A stretch of 64,000 bases of DNA from positions 124,001-188,000 of the forward strand of contig CAVUTF010000005.1 of assembly GCA_963744305.1 (NCBI GenBank). The letters are read 5' to 3'. The notes beneath the pieces are model-generated. The model had not been told where the DNA came from and did no database searches. It saw only the letters and a list, made by a program, of their open reading frames with translations. The stretch is from FEN-1219 sp963744305. GTDB lineage: Bacteria > Pseudomonadota > Gammaproteobacteria > Steroidobacterales > Rariloculaceae. Positions 30,357-43,016 of the stretch are shown here, piece after piece. Position 1 is the stretch's first letter; the number at the start of each line of letters is the position of its first letter. The position numbers and the translations under genes were made by a program.

Positions 30357-31337
30357 TCAGCCTGCCGCGCGTATCGCCTCGATGAGCTCCTCGCGGGACA
30401 TCGCGCTTCGTCCGGGAAGGTCGAGCTGCTTCGCCCGCTCGTAGAGCTCCTTCTTGCTCTTGTCGCCGAGCGCCTCTTTCGCCGGGCTCGCCCGCGCGCT
30501 TCCGGGAGCGCGTGCGGGTCCGCGCGCCGCGCCCATGCGCCGCTTGAGCACGCTCATGATGTCGATGACATCCGCCGTGTCTTCGTCGTCCTCGGGCGGC
30601 GGAGTTTCTTCGATCTCGACGACGTCGCGCGACGCCGCGCGTTTTTTCTCAGCGAGCTCGAGCAGCTTCATCGTGTACTCGTCGTGCAAGAGCTCGGGGT
30701 CGAGCTTCTCTTCATCGAGCTCGGCGACGGCACGCTCGATCTCGCGGCGCTGCGCATCCGAGGTCTTCGTAACCGGCGGCAAACCGACGTCGCGCGGCGT
30801 GCGCAGCTCGTCGGCAAAACGCATCGTCACGGCGCGCAACGTGCCGGCCTCCGCGAAGATCGCCGCAAGGTACTCCTTGCCGCGCATCACGAACGTTGCG
30901 ATGCCGGCGCGGCCGGTGCGCTCCATCGTTTCCGCGAGCAGGTGATACGCCTTTGTCGACTCGCCGGCCGGCGCCAAGATGTACGGGCGCTCGAGAAGCT
31001 GGCGCGGGATCTCGCTGCGCTGCACGAAGCGCTTGAGATCGATGTCGCGCGACTTGCGCGGCGCGAGCGCCTCGAGCTCCTCGTCGGTAACGACGATGAA
31101 CGCGCCGTCGTCGCGCTCATAGCCGCGCACGATGTCGTCGTTCGTGAGCACCTTCGCGTCCACCGGGCAATAGTACCGGCGCTGCAACGGCTGGCCGTCC
31201 GGTCCAAGCGTGCGCAGCGGCGCACGCCGCGAGCGCACGGCGGGAAAGAGATCGACTGGCACGCTGACGAGACCGAACGTGATCGTGCCGCTCCAAAACG
31301 CGCGCGCGTCGGAGCCCTTGTCGAGCTCAGCGGCCAC
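30357..31337 (-). CDS. ku: Ku-like end-binding protein 1 with C-terminal SAP-like domain
   Basis: 326 residues, intact. The Ku core is recognised from FWSGTITFGLVSVPVDLFPA, CPVDAKVLTNDDIVRGYE and KAYHLLAETMERTGRAGIA. It binds broken DNA ends as a dimeric ring and recruits LigD. Residues about 235-265 are acidic and the C-terminus KSKKELYERAKQLDLPGRS plus SREELIEAI is a SAP/Rho-N-like DNA-binding helix pair. The start overlaps the second ku stop by 11 bases. The stop codons of ligD and ku touch, forming TGATCA. Confidence 0.93.
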   Translation of the reverse strand: MAAELDKGSDARAFWSGTITFGLVSVPVDLFPAVRSRRAPLRTLGPDGQPLQRRYYCPVDAKVLTNDDIVRGYERDDGAFIVVTDEELEALAPRKSRDIDLKRFVQRSEIPRQLLERPYILAPAGESTKAYHLLAETMERTGRAGIATFVMRGKEYLAAIFAEAGTLRAVTMRFADELRTPRDVGLPPVTKTSDAQRREIERAVAELDEEKLDPELLHDEYTMKLLELAEKKRAASRDVVEIEETPPPEDDEDTADVIDIMSVLKRRMGAARGPARAPGSARASPAKEALGDKSKKELYERAKQLDLPGRSAMSREELIEAIRAAG

Positions 31338-32115
31338 CGGCAGCCCTCTTCCGACCGGCTTTGAGGCTCGCCTGCAGGCTCTCGACGAGGGAACCCGAGT
31401 CCTTGCGTTGCGCCGCCTTCGGGAAACGCACGACTTTGCCTTTCGCTTTGGCTTCGAGCAGCGCCATGACTTGGTCGCGATACTCGTCGCAAAAATCCTT
31501 CGGATCGAAGTGGTCCTCGAGCGTGGCGATCAGTTGCTCGGCAAGCGCGAGCTCGCGCTTGTCGGGTGCGCGATCCGAGCGCGGCCGCACGGATTCGATT
31601 TCCACCATGTCCTCTGCATAACGCAAAGTCTCGAGCAGCAGGTAACCGCCGCTCGCGTGTAGCGCCCCGACGTAGCGTTTGTTGCGCAGAACCCAGTGCG
31701 CGATGCCGACTTCATTTCGCTTCGCGAGCACCTCGGCGAGCGCGAAGTAGCCTTCCCGGTCGCCGTCCGGGCCAAGGTAATACGGACGGTCGAACCAACG
31801 CTCGTCGACCTCGGCAGCGTCGACCACCTGCTCGACGCTGATCTGCCGCGACGGTTTTGGCTGTAGCGCGGCTACCTCCTCGTTCGTGAGCAGCACGAAA
31901 GTGCCGCGGTCGACCTCGACGGCTTTCTTGATCTGCGTGGGTGCCACCGGCTCCCCCGTTTCGGGATCGACCATCTGCTGCTTTACGGGCGTGTTGTCGG
32001 CGGCGTGCAGCAGCCGGAAGTGGACCTTCGTGTCTTGCACGGCGGCGTAGAGCTTCGTCGGTATCTTCGTCTCGCCGAGCGTGAGCTCGGCTTTCCACAT
32101 CGCGCGTGCAGGCAT
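31327..32115 (-). CDS. ku: Ku-like end-binding protein 2
   Basis: 262 residues, intact, a second Ku core: KAELTLGETKIPTKLYAAVQ, FRLLHAADNTPVKQQMV, VDAAEVDERWFDRPYYLGPD and VGIAHWVLRNKRYVGAL. It lacks the acidic linker and SAP-like tail of the neighbour and ends in a short basic tail (LKAGRKRAAGG). The two Ku proteins are clearly different in sequence, so this is an old duplication, not a recent repeat. Bacteria with two tandem ku genes may form Ku heterodimers. It is the first gene of the ku-ku unit. Confidence 0.92.
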   Translation of the reverse strand: MPARAMWKAELTLGETKIPTKLYAAVQDTKVHFRLLHAADNTPVKQQMVDPETGEPVAPTQIKKAVEVDRGTFVLLTNEEVAALQPKPSRQISVEQVVDAAEVDERWFDRPYYLGPDGDREGYFALAEVLAKRNEVGIAHWVLRNKRYVGALHASGGYLLLETLRYAEDMVEIESVRPRSDRAPDKRELALAEQLIATLEDHFDPKDFCDEYRDQVMALLEAKAKGKVVRFPKAAQRKDSGSLVESLQASLKAGRKRAAGGR

Positions 32116-32213
32116 CTCACGTTTCCTTGCGCGAGCGGCCCGCTAGCCGCTCCCAGCCCGAAGAGTCTCCGTTTGGGCGTGCAAATTCCGTACCGCATCG
32201 ACTCGTCCGCTGG

Positions 32214-32918
32214 CTATTCGGCGGTAGAGAACGAAGCTTCTACGAATACGACATTGCCGTTTTCGTGGACGGTCGCCACGCCGATCTGATAATCGCTCGC
32301 AGGCACGATCAAGGCCTCGGGCACCAAAAAGCTCGTGACGCCCGCCGGGAGATTGACCGAAAACGACTGCTCGGGGTCCGCTGATTCGTTCTCGACCTCT
32401 ACGATGTACTGGGCGGCGTCCGCAACTGCGGCCCACCGAATCGTGAGCGATCCGGCTGAAACCTGCTGGTCCGCCGCCGGCGCGAGAATGATTGTCGCGC
32501 CTGGCAGTTGGTGCGCGAGCTCGGCCGCGCCGTAGAACGCCGTGCCGTTGGTGGCGACTCCGAAGTACAAGTAATCGCCCTCGGGATAGCTGCCCAATAT
32601 TCGCGCATCGCTGGGTTCCGGCGATTCGAACAAGAACTCTCGGAGACCTCGTGATCGCGGCGGCGCGTCGACCTCGAGCACTTTGCGCCAATGCGGCGAG
32701 ACGATGCTCAGCTGCTTGAGGCCGAGATCGGTCAGCGGCTTCGCTGTGATCACGATTTCGGTGTCTCCGTCGGTTGCGTTTTGCTCGACGCGAATAGATG
32801 CGTCCTCGAACTCGCCCACTTGCTTCCAAGGCTCTGCGCCGTGCGAGGTCGAGACGAGCGCAGTAGCGGCCAACGTGGCGTTGCGGGCGGCAGCGATTCC
32901 GAGACGATGCTGTATCAT
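32214..32918 (-). CDS. Exported protein of unknown function with a fibronectin-III-like domain
   Basis: 234 residues, intact. The N-terminus has Arg residues and an Ala-rich hydrophobic stretch (NATLAATALVSTSHGAEP) consistent with a signal peptide cut after HGA. The C-terminal 90 residues (LTIRWAAVADAAQYIVEVEN, SFLVPEALIVPASDYQIGVA) follow the strand pattern of a fibronectin type III fold. The N-terminal half is not recognised. It lies between ku2 and the divergent sigma factor gene and has no obvious partner. Confidence 0.65.
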   Translation of the reverse strand: MIQHRLGIAAARNATLAATALVSTSHGAEPWKQVGEFEDASIRVEQNATDGDTEIVITAKPLTDLGLKQLSIVSPHWRKVLEVDAPPRSRGLREFLFESPEPSDARILGSYPEGDYLYFGVATNGTAFYGAAELAHQLPGATIILAPAADQQVSAGSLTIRWAAVADAAQYIVEVENESADPEQSFSVNLPAGVTSFLVPEALIVPASDYQIGVATVHENGNVVFVEASFSTAE

Positions 32919-33060
32919 TGCGGACTCCTAGCGGGTTGAATGGCGCGGATTAGACGCAGGCGACGCCTCAAACTCGTCGGTGCATCGATCGCGTCCTGGC
33001 CCGTTGACATAACTGCGTCTTGCCGCGACCAAGAACGATCGCTGCGAACGTCTAAGGTGC

Positions 33061-33693
33061 ATGACGGTGAAGGCGGCGCAGGTCATCTACGCGGACGACA
33101 AGCTCCAGGTGCAGCGCTTGCTCGCGGGGGACGAGCGCGAGTTCCGCAGATTCTTCGATGATCACTACCATCGCCTCTATCGCTTCGCTTTCGCCCGGGT
33201 TGGGCAAGACGCCGCAACGGCGGAAGACGTAGCGCAGCTCACGCTGTCCAAGGCGCTGCGCAAGCTCCAGACCTACCGCGGCGAGTCGCAGCTATTCACG
33301 TGGCTCTGCGCGATTTGCAGGACCGAGATCGCCGAATGGGCGCGGCAGCGCGGCCGAGACGCGCGGCGCGTGATCCTCACGGAGGACTATCCGGAGGTTC
33401 AGGCGGCCGTCGACTCCATGGCAGCGCCGGATGCAAATCCGGAGCGCGAGGCGCAGCGCACCGAGGCCGTTAGGCTCATCCAGGTGGCGCTCGATCGCTT
33501 GCCACCTCGTTACGGCGACGCGCTCGAGTGGAAGTACATCGAAGGCTATTCGGCGCAGGAGATCGCGCGGCGGCTCAACGTCGGAGTCGATGCGGCGAAT
33601 TCGCTGCTCGCGCGAGCAAAACGCGCATTCCGGGAAGTGTACGGGACATTGGATGCCGGACGTGGCTCGTCGGCAGCCGAAGAAACAACATGA
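33061..33693 (+). CDS. ECF-type RNA polymerase sigma factor
   Basis: 210 residues. Region 2 is visible in FRRFFDDHYHRLYRFAFARV and AEDVAQLTLSKALRKLQTY with LFTWLCAICRTEIAEW. Region 4 is DRLPPRYGDALEWKYIEGYS and AQEIARRLNVGVDAANSLLA. The gene lies directly upstream of fecR and a TonB receptor, so it is probably released by a surface signal and transcribes the receptor operon. The ATG follows an AAGG site. Its stop overlaps the fecR start (ATGA). Confidence 0.9.
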   Translation: MTVKAAQVIYADDKLQVQRLLAGDEREFRRFFDDHYHRLYRFAFARVGQDAATAEDVAQLTLSKALRKLQTYRGESQLFTWLCAICRTEIAEWARQRGRDARRVILTEDYPEVQAAVDSMAAPDANPEREAQRTEAVRLIQVALDRLPPRYGDALEWKYIEGYSAQEIARRLNVGVDAANSLLARAKRAFREVYGTLDAGRGSSAAEETT

Positions 33694-34692
33694 GCGATCA
33701 CCGAGACAAAGCATCCGAAGACGGCGACCCTGAGCTCGGACAGCTGTTCGGCCATGCGACGCCGCGGATGAAGCCGCGTCCCGCCGCGGAAAAAGCGGCG
33801 TACGACGCGTTGCAGGCGGAGTGGCGAGAGCTCGCACGGCGCGGTCGCCGGCGGAGAAACCTCGCGGGAATCGGCGTCGCTGCAGCGCTGCTCGCGGCCG
33901 TCGCAATCGGCTTCGCCACACTGCGAAATCTCGACGGTGTGGCCGCGTGCCGTCGCGACGATCGCGCGGGTGGAGGGGCCGCAGGTGACTTTGCGAGACG
34001 AGAACTCGCCCGGCCAGCGCATCGCGCAGGACGATGCTGCCTTGTTCGTCGGCCAACGGCTGTCGACCGGCGCCGACTCGCGGGTCGCGCTCGCGTGGCA
34101 CAGCGGTGGATCGCTGCGCGTCAACGAGCACACTCGCGTGGAGCTAGTATCGCAGCGCTCCGTGCGGCTCGTCGCGGGCAGCTTGTACTTCGACTCGGCG
34201 GCGTCGGCCGGTGCGGCCGGTGCTCTGTCGATTCAGACGCCGGCAGGCGAGGTGCTGCATACAGGCACGCAATTCATGCTCGACGTACGCGGCGACGGGC
34301 TCGTCTTGAGCGTGCGCGAAGGTCAGGTCAAGGTCACCGGTGACGACTTCGAGCTCACCGTGGATGCAGGCGAGCAGCTCGACATCGATATCGCGGGCCT
34401 CACCGCTCGGCGGTCGATAGAAAGCTACGCAGACGCGTGGAAGTGGGCCGAAGATCTTGCCCCACGCGCGGCGATGGACGGGCGAACGGCGCGGGAGATT
34501 CTCGCGTGGATCGCGCGCGAAACGGGCAGACGAATCGTCTACGACTCGGCAGCAACGGAAACCGCGACGCACGCGGCCGTCGTCCGGGGACTGAACGATC
34601 GCTCGCCGGACGACTCACTCGCGGTCTTGCCGCTCTTGACAGATCTCGATTTCGAAATTCGCGAGGGGACTATTGTCGTATCGTCGCAGTGA
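33690..34692 (+). CDS. FecR-family sigma regulator (one +1 frameshift)
   Basis: Inner-membrane anti-sigma/sigma-regulator of about 334 residues. A cytoplasmic N-terminal part (residues 1-55) precedes one transmembrane helix (NLAGIGVAAALLAAVAIGFA), then the periplasmic FecR domain with SIQTPAGEVLHTGTQFMLDV. The C-terminal DLDFEIREGTIVVSS is an STN-like tail as in FecR proteins that dock on the receptor. A single inserted base near 33940, just after the helix, splits the frame (334 codons plus 1). Confidence 0.88.
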
Positions 34693-34720
34693 GCGCCCGC
34701 GTCGGAGCTACACTGCCGCG

Positions 34721-37265
34721 ATGACGCTTCGACGCGCCACCCGGTCGTCGCTCATCGGTGTTCTGCTGGCCTGCGCCGGCGGCCTCGAGGCGCAAGAACC
34801 TGCCGCACCGCCTAGCATGATCGGCCGCCAAATTAGCGCGATCATCGACGAGCTGCGGCAGAACGGATTGCCGTTCGCGTACAGCACGTCCGTGCTGCGG
34901 CCGGATCTCGTTGTCGAGCGCGAGCCGCGCTCCACTGATCCGCTCGACATCGTGCGGGAGATCTTGGAACCACACGGTCTCACATTGCGCTGGAACGCGG
35001 GTCTTTACCTCGTGATCCGCGCGGACCCGCCTGAGCCTGCAACGGCAACGGGCCAAGCGATCGTGACGGTTCGGGACGCAACGAGCGGCGCCATCGTGCA
35101 CGCGCCAGTCCCCGAGAATCCGTCCACGGGCTTGAGCGTCGAGCAGCTCGCGGACGGCCGGCTCCTGCTCTCCGGTGAGGCCGACCGCCGCTATGGCGTC
35201 ACGCTGTCCGCGCCGGGATTCGCGGCGGTGCGGCATTCGTTGTCGCTGTCAGCAGATCGATCCGACGTCACGGTTGAGCTCACGCCATCTGCGGCGCCAC
35301 AGGAGCTCGTTGTCACGGCGAGTCGCTACGAAATCTTGCGTGAGCTGTTGGACTCACCGCTGTTCATCGATCAACGCACGCTTCAGCAGCAGCCGGACCT
35401 CGGCGACGACCCGCTGCGCGCGCTGCATCGGCTGCCCGGCACGGCAGCCGGCGGCGCATCGGCGAAGGCGCACATTCGCGGCGGTGAAGAAGACGAAACC
35501 GCGATCGTGTTGAACGGCCAACGGCTGCTCGACCCATTCCACATTCGCGACTACCAAAGCATGTTCAGCGCGATAGACGCGCGAGCGATCGAGGGCATCG
35601 AGGTGTACACAGGCAGCTTTCCCGTCCGCTACGGCGACCGGATCGGCGGCCTCGTGCTGATCGATGCATTGAGTCCCGATCAGCCCCGGCACACGGAGAT
35701 CGGCGTGAGTGTGCTGAACACTTCCGTGCTCTCCGCCGGCACGATCGGCGACGGCACGGGCGATTGGCTCGTGTCCGCGCGGCGTGGCAATCTCGACCGC
35801 GCGGTCACGGACGAGCTCGGCGAGCCGAGCTATTACGACTTCTTTGGTGAGATCGGCGTCAACTTCTCGCCGCGCAACCGAGTGACCGTGAACGCGCTGA
35901 CGGCGCAGGACAGCGTGCTGCTGGTCACCGAAAGCGATCCGGCGGAGCGCGAGCAATCAACGAACGATACGCGCAACACCCATCTGTGGGTTCATTGGGA
36001 GCAGGAGTGGTCGAACGCCCTATCGAGCTCGACCGGATTCACGACGAGCCGATTCGCGAGCCGCCGCGTGGGCTCGATCAGACGATCCCGAGAAGATCGT
36101 CGCAGCTGTCGACGACCGGCGCGACGTCGCGATCGACGGCGTGCGCCAAGACTGGAGTCTGTCGCTCGGCGAGCGGCACGTGCTCTCGTGGGGCGGCGAA
36201 TACCAGCGCTTGGCTGCCGACTATGACTACTCCGGCGCGGCGAATTATTACGGCTTCTATTCGATGTTCGTCGGCGTCCCGACCGCGATTCGCCGGCGCT
36301 CCGATGTCCACGCCGACGGCGAGCTGTTCGGCGTTTACTTTTCCGATCGCTGGGAGATGTCGTCCGCGACGTCGGCGGAGCTCGGTTGGCGGTGGGACAA
36401 ACAGGGCTATACCGACACGCCGAACGAACGCCAATTCAGTCCGCGCTTCAGCCTGATGCACGAGCTTGGGCGGGCTACCGATCTGCGTTTCAGTCTCGGG
36501 CGCTACTATCAGGCGCAAGGAATTCATGAGCTGCAGGTCGAAGACGGGATCACGGAATTCTTTCCGGCTCAGCGCTCCGATCAGGCCGTCATCGGTGTTC
36601 AGCACGTTTTCGCCGACCGCTATTCGGCACGTATTGAGGCGTATTGGAAGTCGCTGCGGCAGCTGCGGCCACGCTACGAGAATCTATTCGATCCGCTCGC
36701 CCTGATTCCGGAGCTCGAGCCGGACCGCGTGCGCGTGGCGCCGGAGCGGGGTTTCGCGCGCGGGCTCGAGCTGTCCCTGACGTATTCGGGAACGGACGAG
36801 CTCAGCTGGTGGGCGAGCTATGTGCTCGCGCGCGTGGCGGACCGCATCGATGGCGCCGACGTGGCGCGCAACTGGGATCAACGGCATGCCATGCAGATCG
36901 GCGTTGCATGGAACGGCCCGCGCTGGGACCTTGGCGCCGCGCTGAACGTGCACACCGGTTGGCCGACGACCGGCCTCACCTCGACGCAGACGGATCCGGC
37001 CCAACCGATGGCGATACTCGGCGAGCGCAACACGTTGCGCTTCGGCGACTTCGCGACCTTAGATTTTCGCGCGAGCCGCACGCTGCCCCTGCGTGTCGGC
37101 GCGCTCGAAGTGTTCGTCGAAGTATCGAATGCGACGAACCGCGAGAATCCCTGCTGCGGCGAATTCGGCCTCGAAGAGGACGATGCCGGCGCGCTGTTTC
37201 TCGAGCAAGACACGGACAATTGGCTCCCTCGCCTTGCGTCGTTCGGCGTGCTCTGGAAGTTCTGA
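34721..37265 (+). CDS. TonB-dependent outer-membrane receptor with STN signalling domain (one +1 frameshift)
   Basis: About 848 residues. A signal peptide (SSLIGVLLACAGGLEAQ) is followed by the STN domain (residues about 30-105, ISAIIDELRQNGLPFAYSTS and PLDIVREILEPHGLTLRW), which signals to FecR. A carboxypeptidase-regulatory-like domain (105-195) and a TonB-box-like ELVVTA come next, then the plug with AKAHIRGGEEDETAIVLNGQ and IEGIEVYTGSFPVRYGDRIG. The barrel ends RLASFGVLWKF with the terminal aromatic. A +1 insertion near 36070 splits it. Ligand unknown; nothing marks it as siderophore-specific. Confidence 0.9.
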
Positions 37266-37348
37266 CTCCAGCCAAGCTTCGCGCGACCAGCTTTGCCGTT
37301 TCGTCACGTCCAAGAAGCGGAAATCACGCCGCTGCCCGAGGAACGCCA

Positions 37349-37993
37349 ATGATGTCTCGTGCTTGGACCGCTCGTGCGCTGCTCTGCCTGGCCCCGCTCG
37401 TCTGGGACTCGGGCGATGCACAAGACGCAGCGCCGCGCTTCGACGTAGGCCTACGCGGCGTCATCCTGCTGAGCAAGGGCGAACCGGCGAACGACATGAT
37501 GGGCGAAGGCCTACTCTTTCGCTGGCGAGCCCGAAGTGCGTGGCACATCGGCATCGCGCTCGATACGGTGACGTTCGACTACGAAACGCCGAACAAGGCG
37601 CTCGGCATCGTCTCGGCGACGGTCGTCGACGGAACGAACGACATATCGCGCGCGAGCCTGCTGGTGGAGCGCCGCTACGACAGCGACCGGAGCTGGGACT
37701 GGTACTGGCTCGTAGGCGTCGGCGCCGCATCGGTCGACGCCCCGAACGTCGTTGGGGTGCGTGCGGACGGCAGTACGTTCGACATCGCGACGGAGGCCGA
37801 CGACGAGATACATGTGTTTGCCGGCGGCGGTCTGCGCCGGGCGCTCGGCGCTCGCTGGGCGTTCGAGACGACGTTCACTGTCGAACACCACACGACAGAC
37901 TATGAGCTCGTGGATCGAATATCCGGTGCGCGCGGAACCATTGAAGCTCAGTCACCGTACGGCATCGCGATCGGCGTGAGCTACAGGTTCTAG
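37349..37993 (+). CDS. Small outer-membrane beta-barrel protein
   Basis: About 214 residues, intact. Signal peptide TARALLCLAPLVWDSGDAQ, then alternating amphipathic strands (FDVGLRGVILLSKGEPAND, WHIGIALDTVTFDYETPNKA, WYWLVGVGAASVD, WAFETTFTVEHHTTDYE) ending in GIAIGVSYRF, the classical C-terminal Phe of outer-membrane barrels. About eight strands fit an OmpX/OmpW-like size. A CGAGGAA site precedes the ATG. It lies 83 bases after the receptor gene and is probably the last member of the sigma/FecR/receptor cassette. Function unknown. Confidence 0.72.
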   Translation: MMSRAWTARALLCLAPLVWDSGDAQDAAPRFDVGLRGVILLSKGEPANDMMGEGLLFRWRARSAWHIGIALDTVTFDYETPNKALGIVSATVVDGTNDISRASLLVERRYDSDRSWDWYWLVGVGAASVDAPNVVGVRADGSTFDIATEADDEIHVFAGGGLRRALGARWAFETTFTVEHHTTDYELVDRISGARGTIEAQSPYGIAIGVSYRF

Positions 37994-38011
37994 CGAAGCC
38001 TCGCCGCCGTG

Positions 38012-38749
38012 TCACTCGCGCTCGATCACGGCTGCATAAACCGGCCGCGATCCGGGGGAATCATAGTATCTCGTGACTCTCCAGCCGGTACCTACGAGCA
38101 GTTTCTGCATCTCGTCTTGCGAGACCATGAGGTAGTCGAACCAAGGCGTAACGAAACGCTTGTAGCGGCACCGAATGCGGATCTGGCCGCTCATCCGGCC
38201 TTTCCTGCGGTTCTGCGCGAGATAAGAGAGATGGTCCGGGTCGCGGGTTCGATAGACGTCCAGACTTTCGACGATGATCTTCGATCCGGAATGCGTGAAG
38301 CTCTTGAATCGGCGCAGAAGCCAACGCGCTCGACGTTCGCTTCCGAGCAGCCCGAAGTTGTTGCCGAGCATCAGAACCGTGTCGAACGTGCCGAGTCGGC
38401 TCGACAGTTGCGCGATGCCCAGAGTACGGACGTGCCGGACGCCGCGACGCTTCGCCGTCTTGATCGCGAGCGGTGAGACGTCGACTCCCAAAACGTCGCA
38501 GCCGCGGTTCTGCAGGTACAACGCGTGCCGACCGGCGTTGCAGCCTATGTCGAGAACCCGGCCGGACGCTTGTTCGATCGCCGCCTTCTCATGCGCCGGC
38601 CACGCGGAGTAGTCCGACAGGTACATCGCGGGGCCGCTCGAGATAGCGAAGTGCCCGTCCGAGCGCTCGATGATTTCGTAGCCCGCACTGCCGTTGAAGT
38701 GATCCCAAACGGCGTGCCCGAAAGCGTCTTGCCGAGTCGTGAGTGTCAT
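38012..38749 (-). CDS. SAM-dependent class I methyltransferase
   Basis: 245 residues, intact. Motif I VLDIGCNAGRHALYLQNRG lies about residues 65-83, then LGVDVSPLAIKTAKRRGV as the acidic strand and FDTVLMLGNNFGLL as motif IV. The C-terminal part has an Arg-rich strand (KGRMSGQIRIRCRYKRFVTP) and ends with VYAAVIERE. The acceptor is unknown. It stands alone between the outer-membrane barrel gene (convergent, 18-base gap) and ppdK. Confidence 0.8.
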   Translation of the reverse strand: MTLTTRQDAFGHAVWDHFNGSAGYEIIERSDGHFAISSGPAMYLSDYSAWPAHEKAAIEQASGRVLDIGCNAGRHALYLQNRGCDVLGVDVSPLAIKTAKRRGVRHVRTLGIAQLSSRLGTFDTVLMLGNNFGLLGSERRARWLLRRFKSFTHSGSKIIVESLDVYRTRDPDHLSYLAQNRRKGRMSGQIRIRCRYKRFVTPWFDYLMVSQDEMQKLLVGTGWRVTRYYDSPGSRPVYAAVIERE

Positions 38750-38850
38750 GAGAAACCGGCACGCGAATATGCCGCGGCTATTTCATGCCGAACGCGCGTT
38801 TCCGTCCAGTGTCTACGCGGCCGCTCGCTGGGCCCGGCGAAGACGTGCCC

Positions 38851-41755
<2,905 letters not shown>

Positions 41756-41858
41756 CAGTCGACTCCTCTCCCTGGAGGGGTGCAAGAAACGAGCTTCGTC
41801 GTGCTGGGCACGTTATTCGCTGGCGAAAGACGATGCACAAATCGTGCCCGGTATACGG

Positions 41859-41966
41859 CTAGGAGCGCGTCGCGCGCAGCGCCTCGTAGGCTTTCAACGC
41901 CGCGGGACGCGAGCCGACGAGCTCACGATCGGTGCGCGATAACCATGCACGCGGCCGCTTCGCCAT
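41859..41966 (-). CDS. Putative 35-residue protein or remnant upstream of ppdK
   Basis: ATG at 41966 to TAG at 41859: a basic start (AKRPRAWLSRTDRE) followed by a helical LVGSRPAALKAYEALRATRS. Codon third positions are G/C-rich as in the neighbours, which suggests coding, but no ribosome site is evident. It could be the surviving 3' end of a gene shifted by an indel. Function unknown. Confidence 0.25.
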   Translation of the reverse strand: MAKRPRAWLSRTDRELVGSRPAALKAYEALRATRS

Positions 41967-42021
41967 GGTGCATGCACGGCAGGAAGTACGGCGCGGCGTC
42001 CGCCCCCGATCCGACGACCCT

Positions 42022-42697
42022 TCAGGTCGAACGTCGCATCGAACGCCGGATCAATAGCACTCCAACGATCAGCACGACCGCGGCCAACACCACCCAGCCG
42101 ATCGTCGATAGCGAGCTCGTCGGCGGGGGCGGCGCGGGCGCCTGGACGGGCGCGGGTGTAGGACGAGGGCGCCGGCGCGGGCGCTGCCTGCGGCGCCGGC
42201 GCTGCTGCCTGCGCGGGCTCCGGCAGCGGTGCCGGAATCTCCTCGATCGGGAGCTCCTGCAAGGCGGCGGTCGCCGCGTCGCCATCGAAGAGGTCGACCG
42301 CGAGGCGGTCCTGAGGTATGTAGAAGCTCAGCTGGTCTCCGCGCTGCAGGTCGCGTACGCGGGTCCGCCTGTCGTTGATCGATACGTTCATGTTCTCCGG
42401 CGGACTCACCGTGAAGACGCCGCCGCCTTTGAAGTCGATGGTCAATTGCCGACCACCGTCTACGACGCGCACGACCTCGCCCGTGAATTTGACGTAGGAC
42501 TTGCCGTCGCGCTGCAAGACGTCCTGGCAGGCCGAGGCGATCGTTGGATACTTCTGTAACGCGTCCTGGGACCAAGTCACCGAGCTGCAAGTCGTGCCGG
42601 TCGCGGTGAACGGCGGATTGGCTCCACCCTGTCCAAACGCCGGCAGACAAAAGGCAAGTGCAATGGAACCGAGACCGCCAATTTTGCTAAGTTTCAT
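42022..42697 (-). CDS. Exported, C-terminally membrane-anchored protein with a proline-rich stalk (one +1 frameshift)
   Basis: About 225 residues. Start at 42697 with GGGGAG eight bases upstream. A signal peptide (GGLGSIALAFCLPAFGQGG) is followed by a periplasmic domain of about 120 residues with two Cys and a beta-rich core (KSYVKFTGEVVRVVDGGRQL, FTVSPPENMNVSINDRRTRV). An Ala/Pro repeat stalk follows. After a +1 shift near 42160 a single helix STIGWVVLAAVVLIVGVLLI ends in RRSMRRST. The domain is not recognised. The basic tail after the helix puts the C-terminus in the cytoplasm. Confidence 0.6.
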
Positions 42698-42726
42698 AAC
42701 GTTGCTCCCCATCGTTGTTGTTTCGG

Positions 42727-42945
42727 TCAGTTCGAGGCGGATGCACCGAGTGCGCCGGCGTCCGCGAGCGCCTTCCCGCACGCGTCACCTTCCGCCGTCG
42801 CGCGGTCGGCCATCCCGCGGAGCAGCGACATGCCACCCTGTCGGCAGGCCAAACGGAGCCGATCACTAGACGCCGCTTTTCGCCATGTCGGATAAGGCGC
42901 AGCCACGACGATGAGCAGCAAAATGAGCGTAGCCCGCTCAATCAC
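42727..42945 (-). CDS. Small exported protein of unknown function
   Basis: 72 residues from a GTG at 42945: IERATLILLLIVVAAPYPTW looks like a signal peptide or anchor. The mature part has two cysteines (RLACRQGG and GDACGKALA) that could form a disulfide. It ends 29 bases before the start of the next exported protein on the same strand, suggesting a two-gene unit. No clear ribosome site; start uncertain. Confidence 0.4.
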   Translation of the reverse strand: MIERATLILLLIVVAAPYPTWRKAASSDRLRLACRQGGMSLLRGMADRATAEGDACGKALADAGALGASASN

Positions 42946-43016
42946 GAACAGACGTCGGCCGACTCGTCTAGCGCTAAGTTCCGGCGCGGAGGATCTTTCG
43001 CTCAGGGCTCTAGGCG

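Noticed and set aside
33004..33032. Sigma-70 promoter TTGACA upstream of the ECF sigma gene
   Set aside because: The -35 is perfect but the bases at the proper -10 distance (GACCAA) are poor, so I do not call it.
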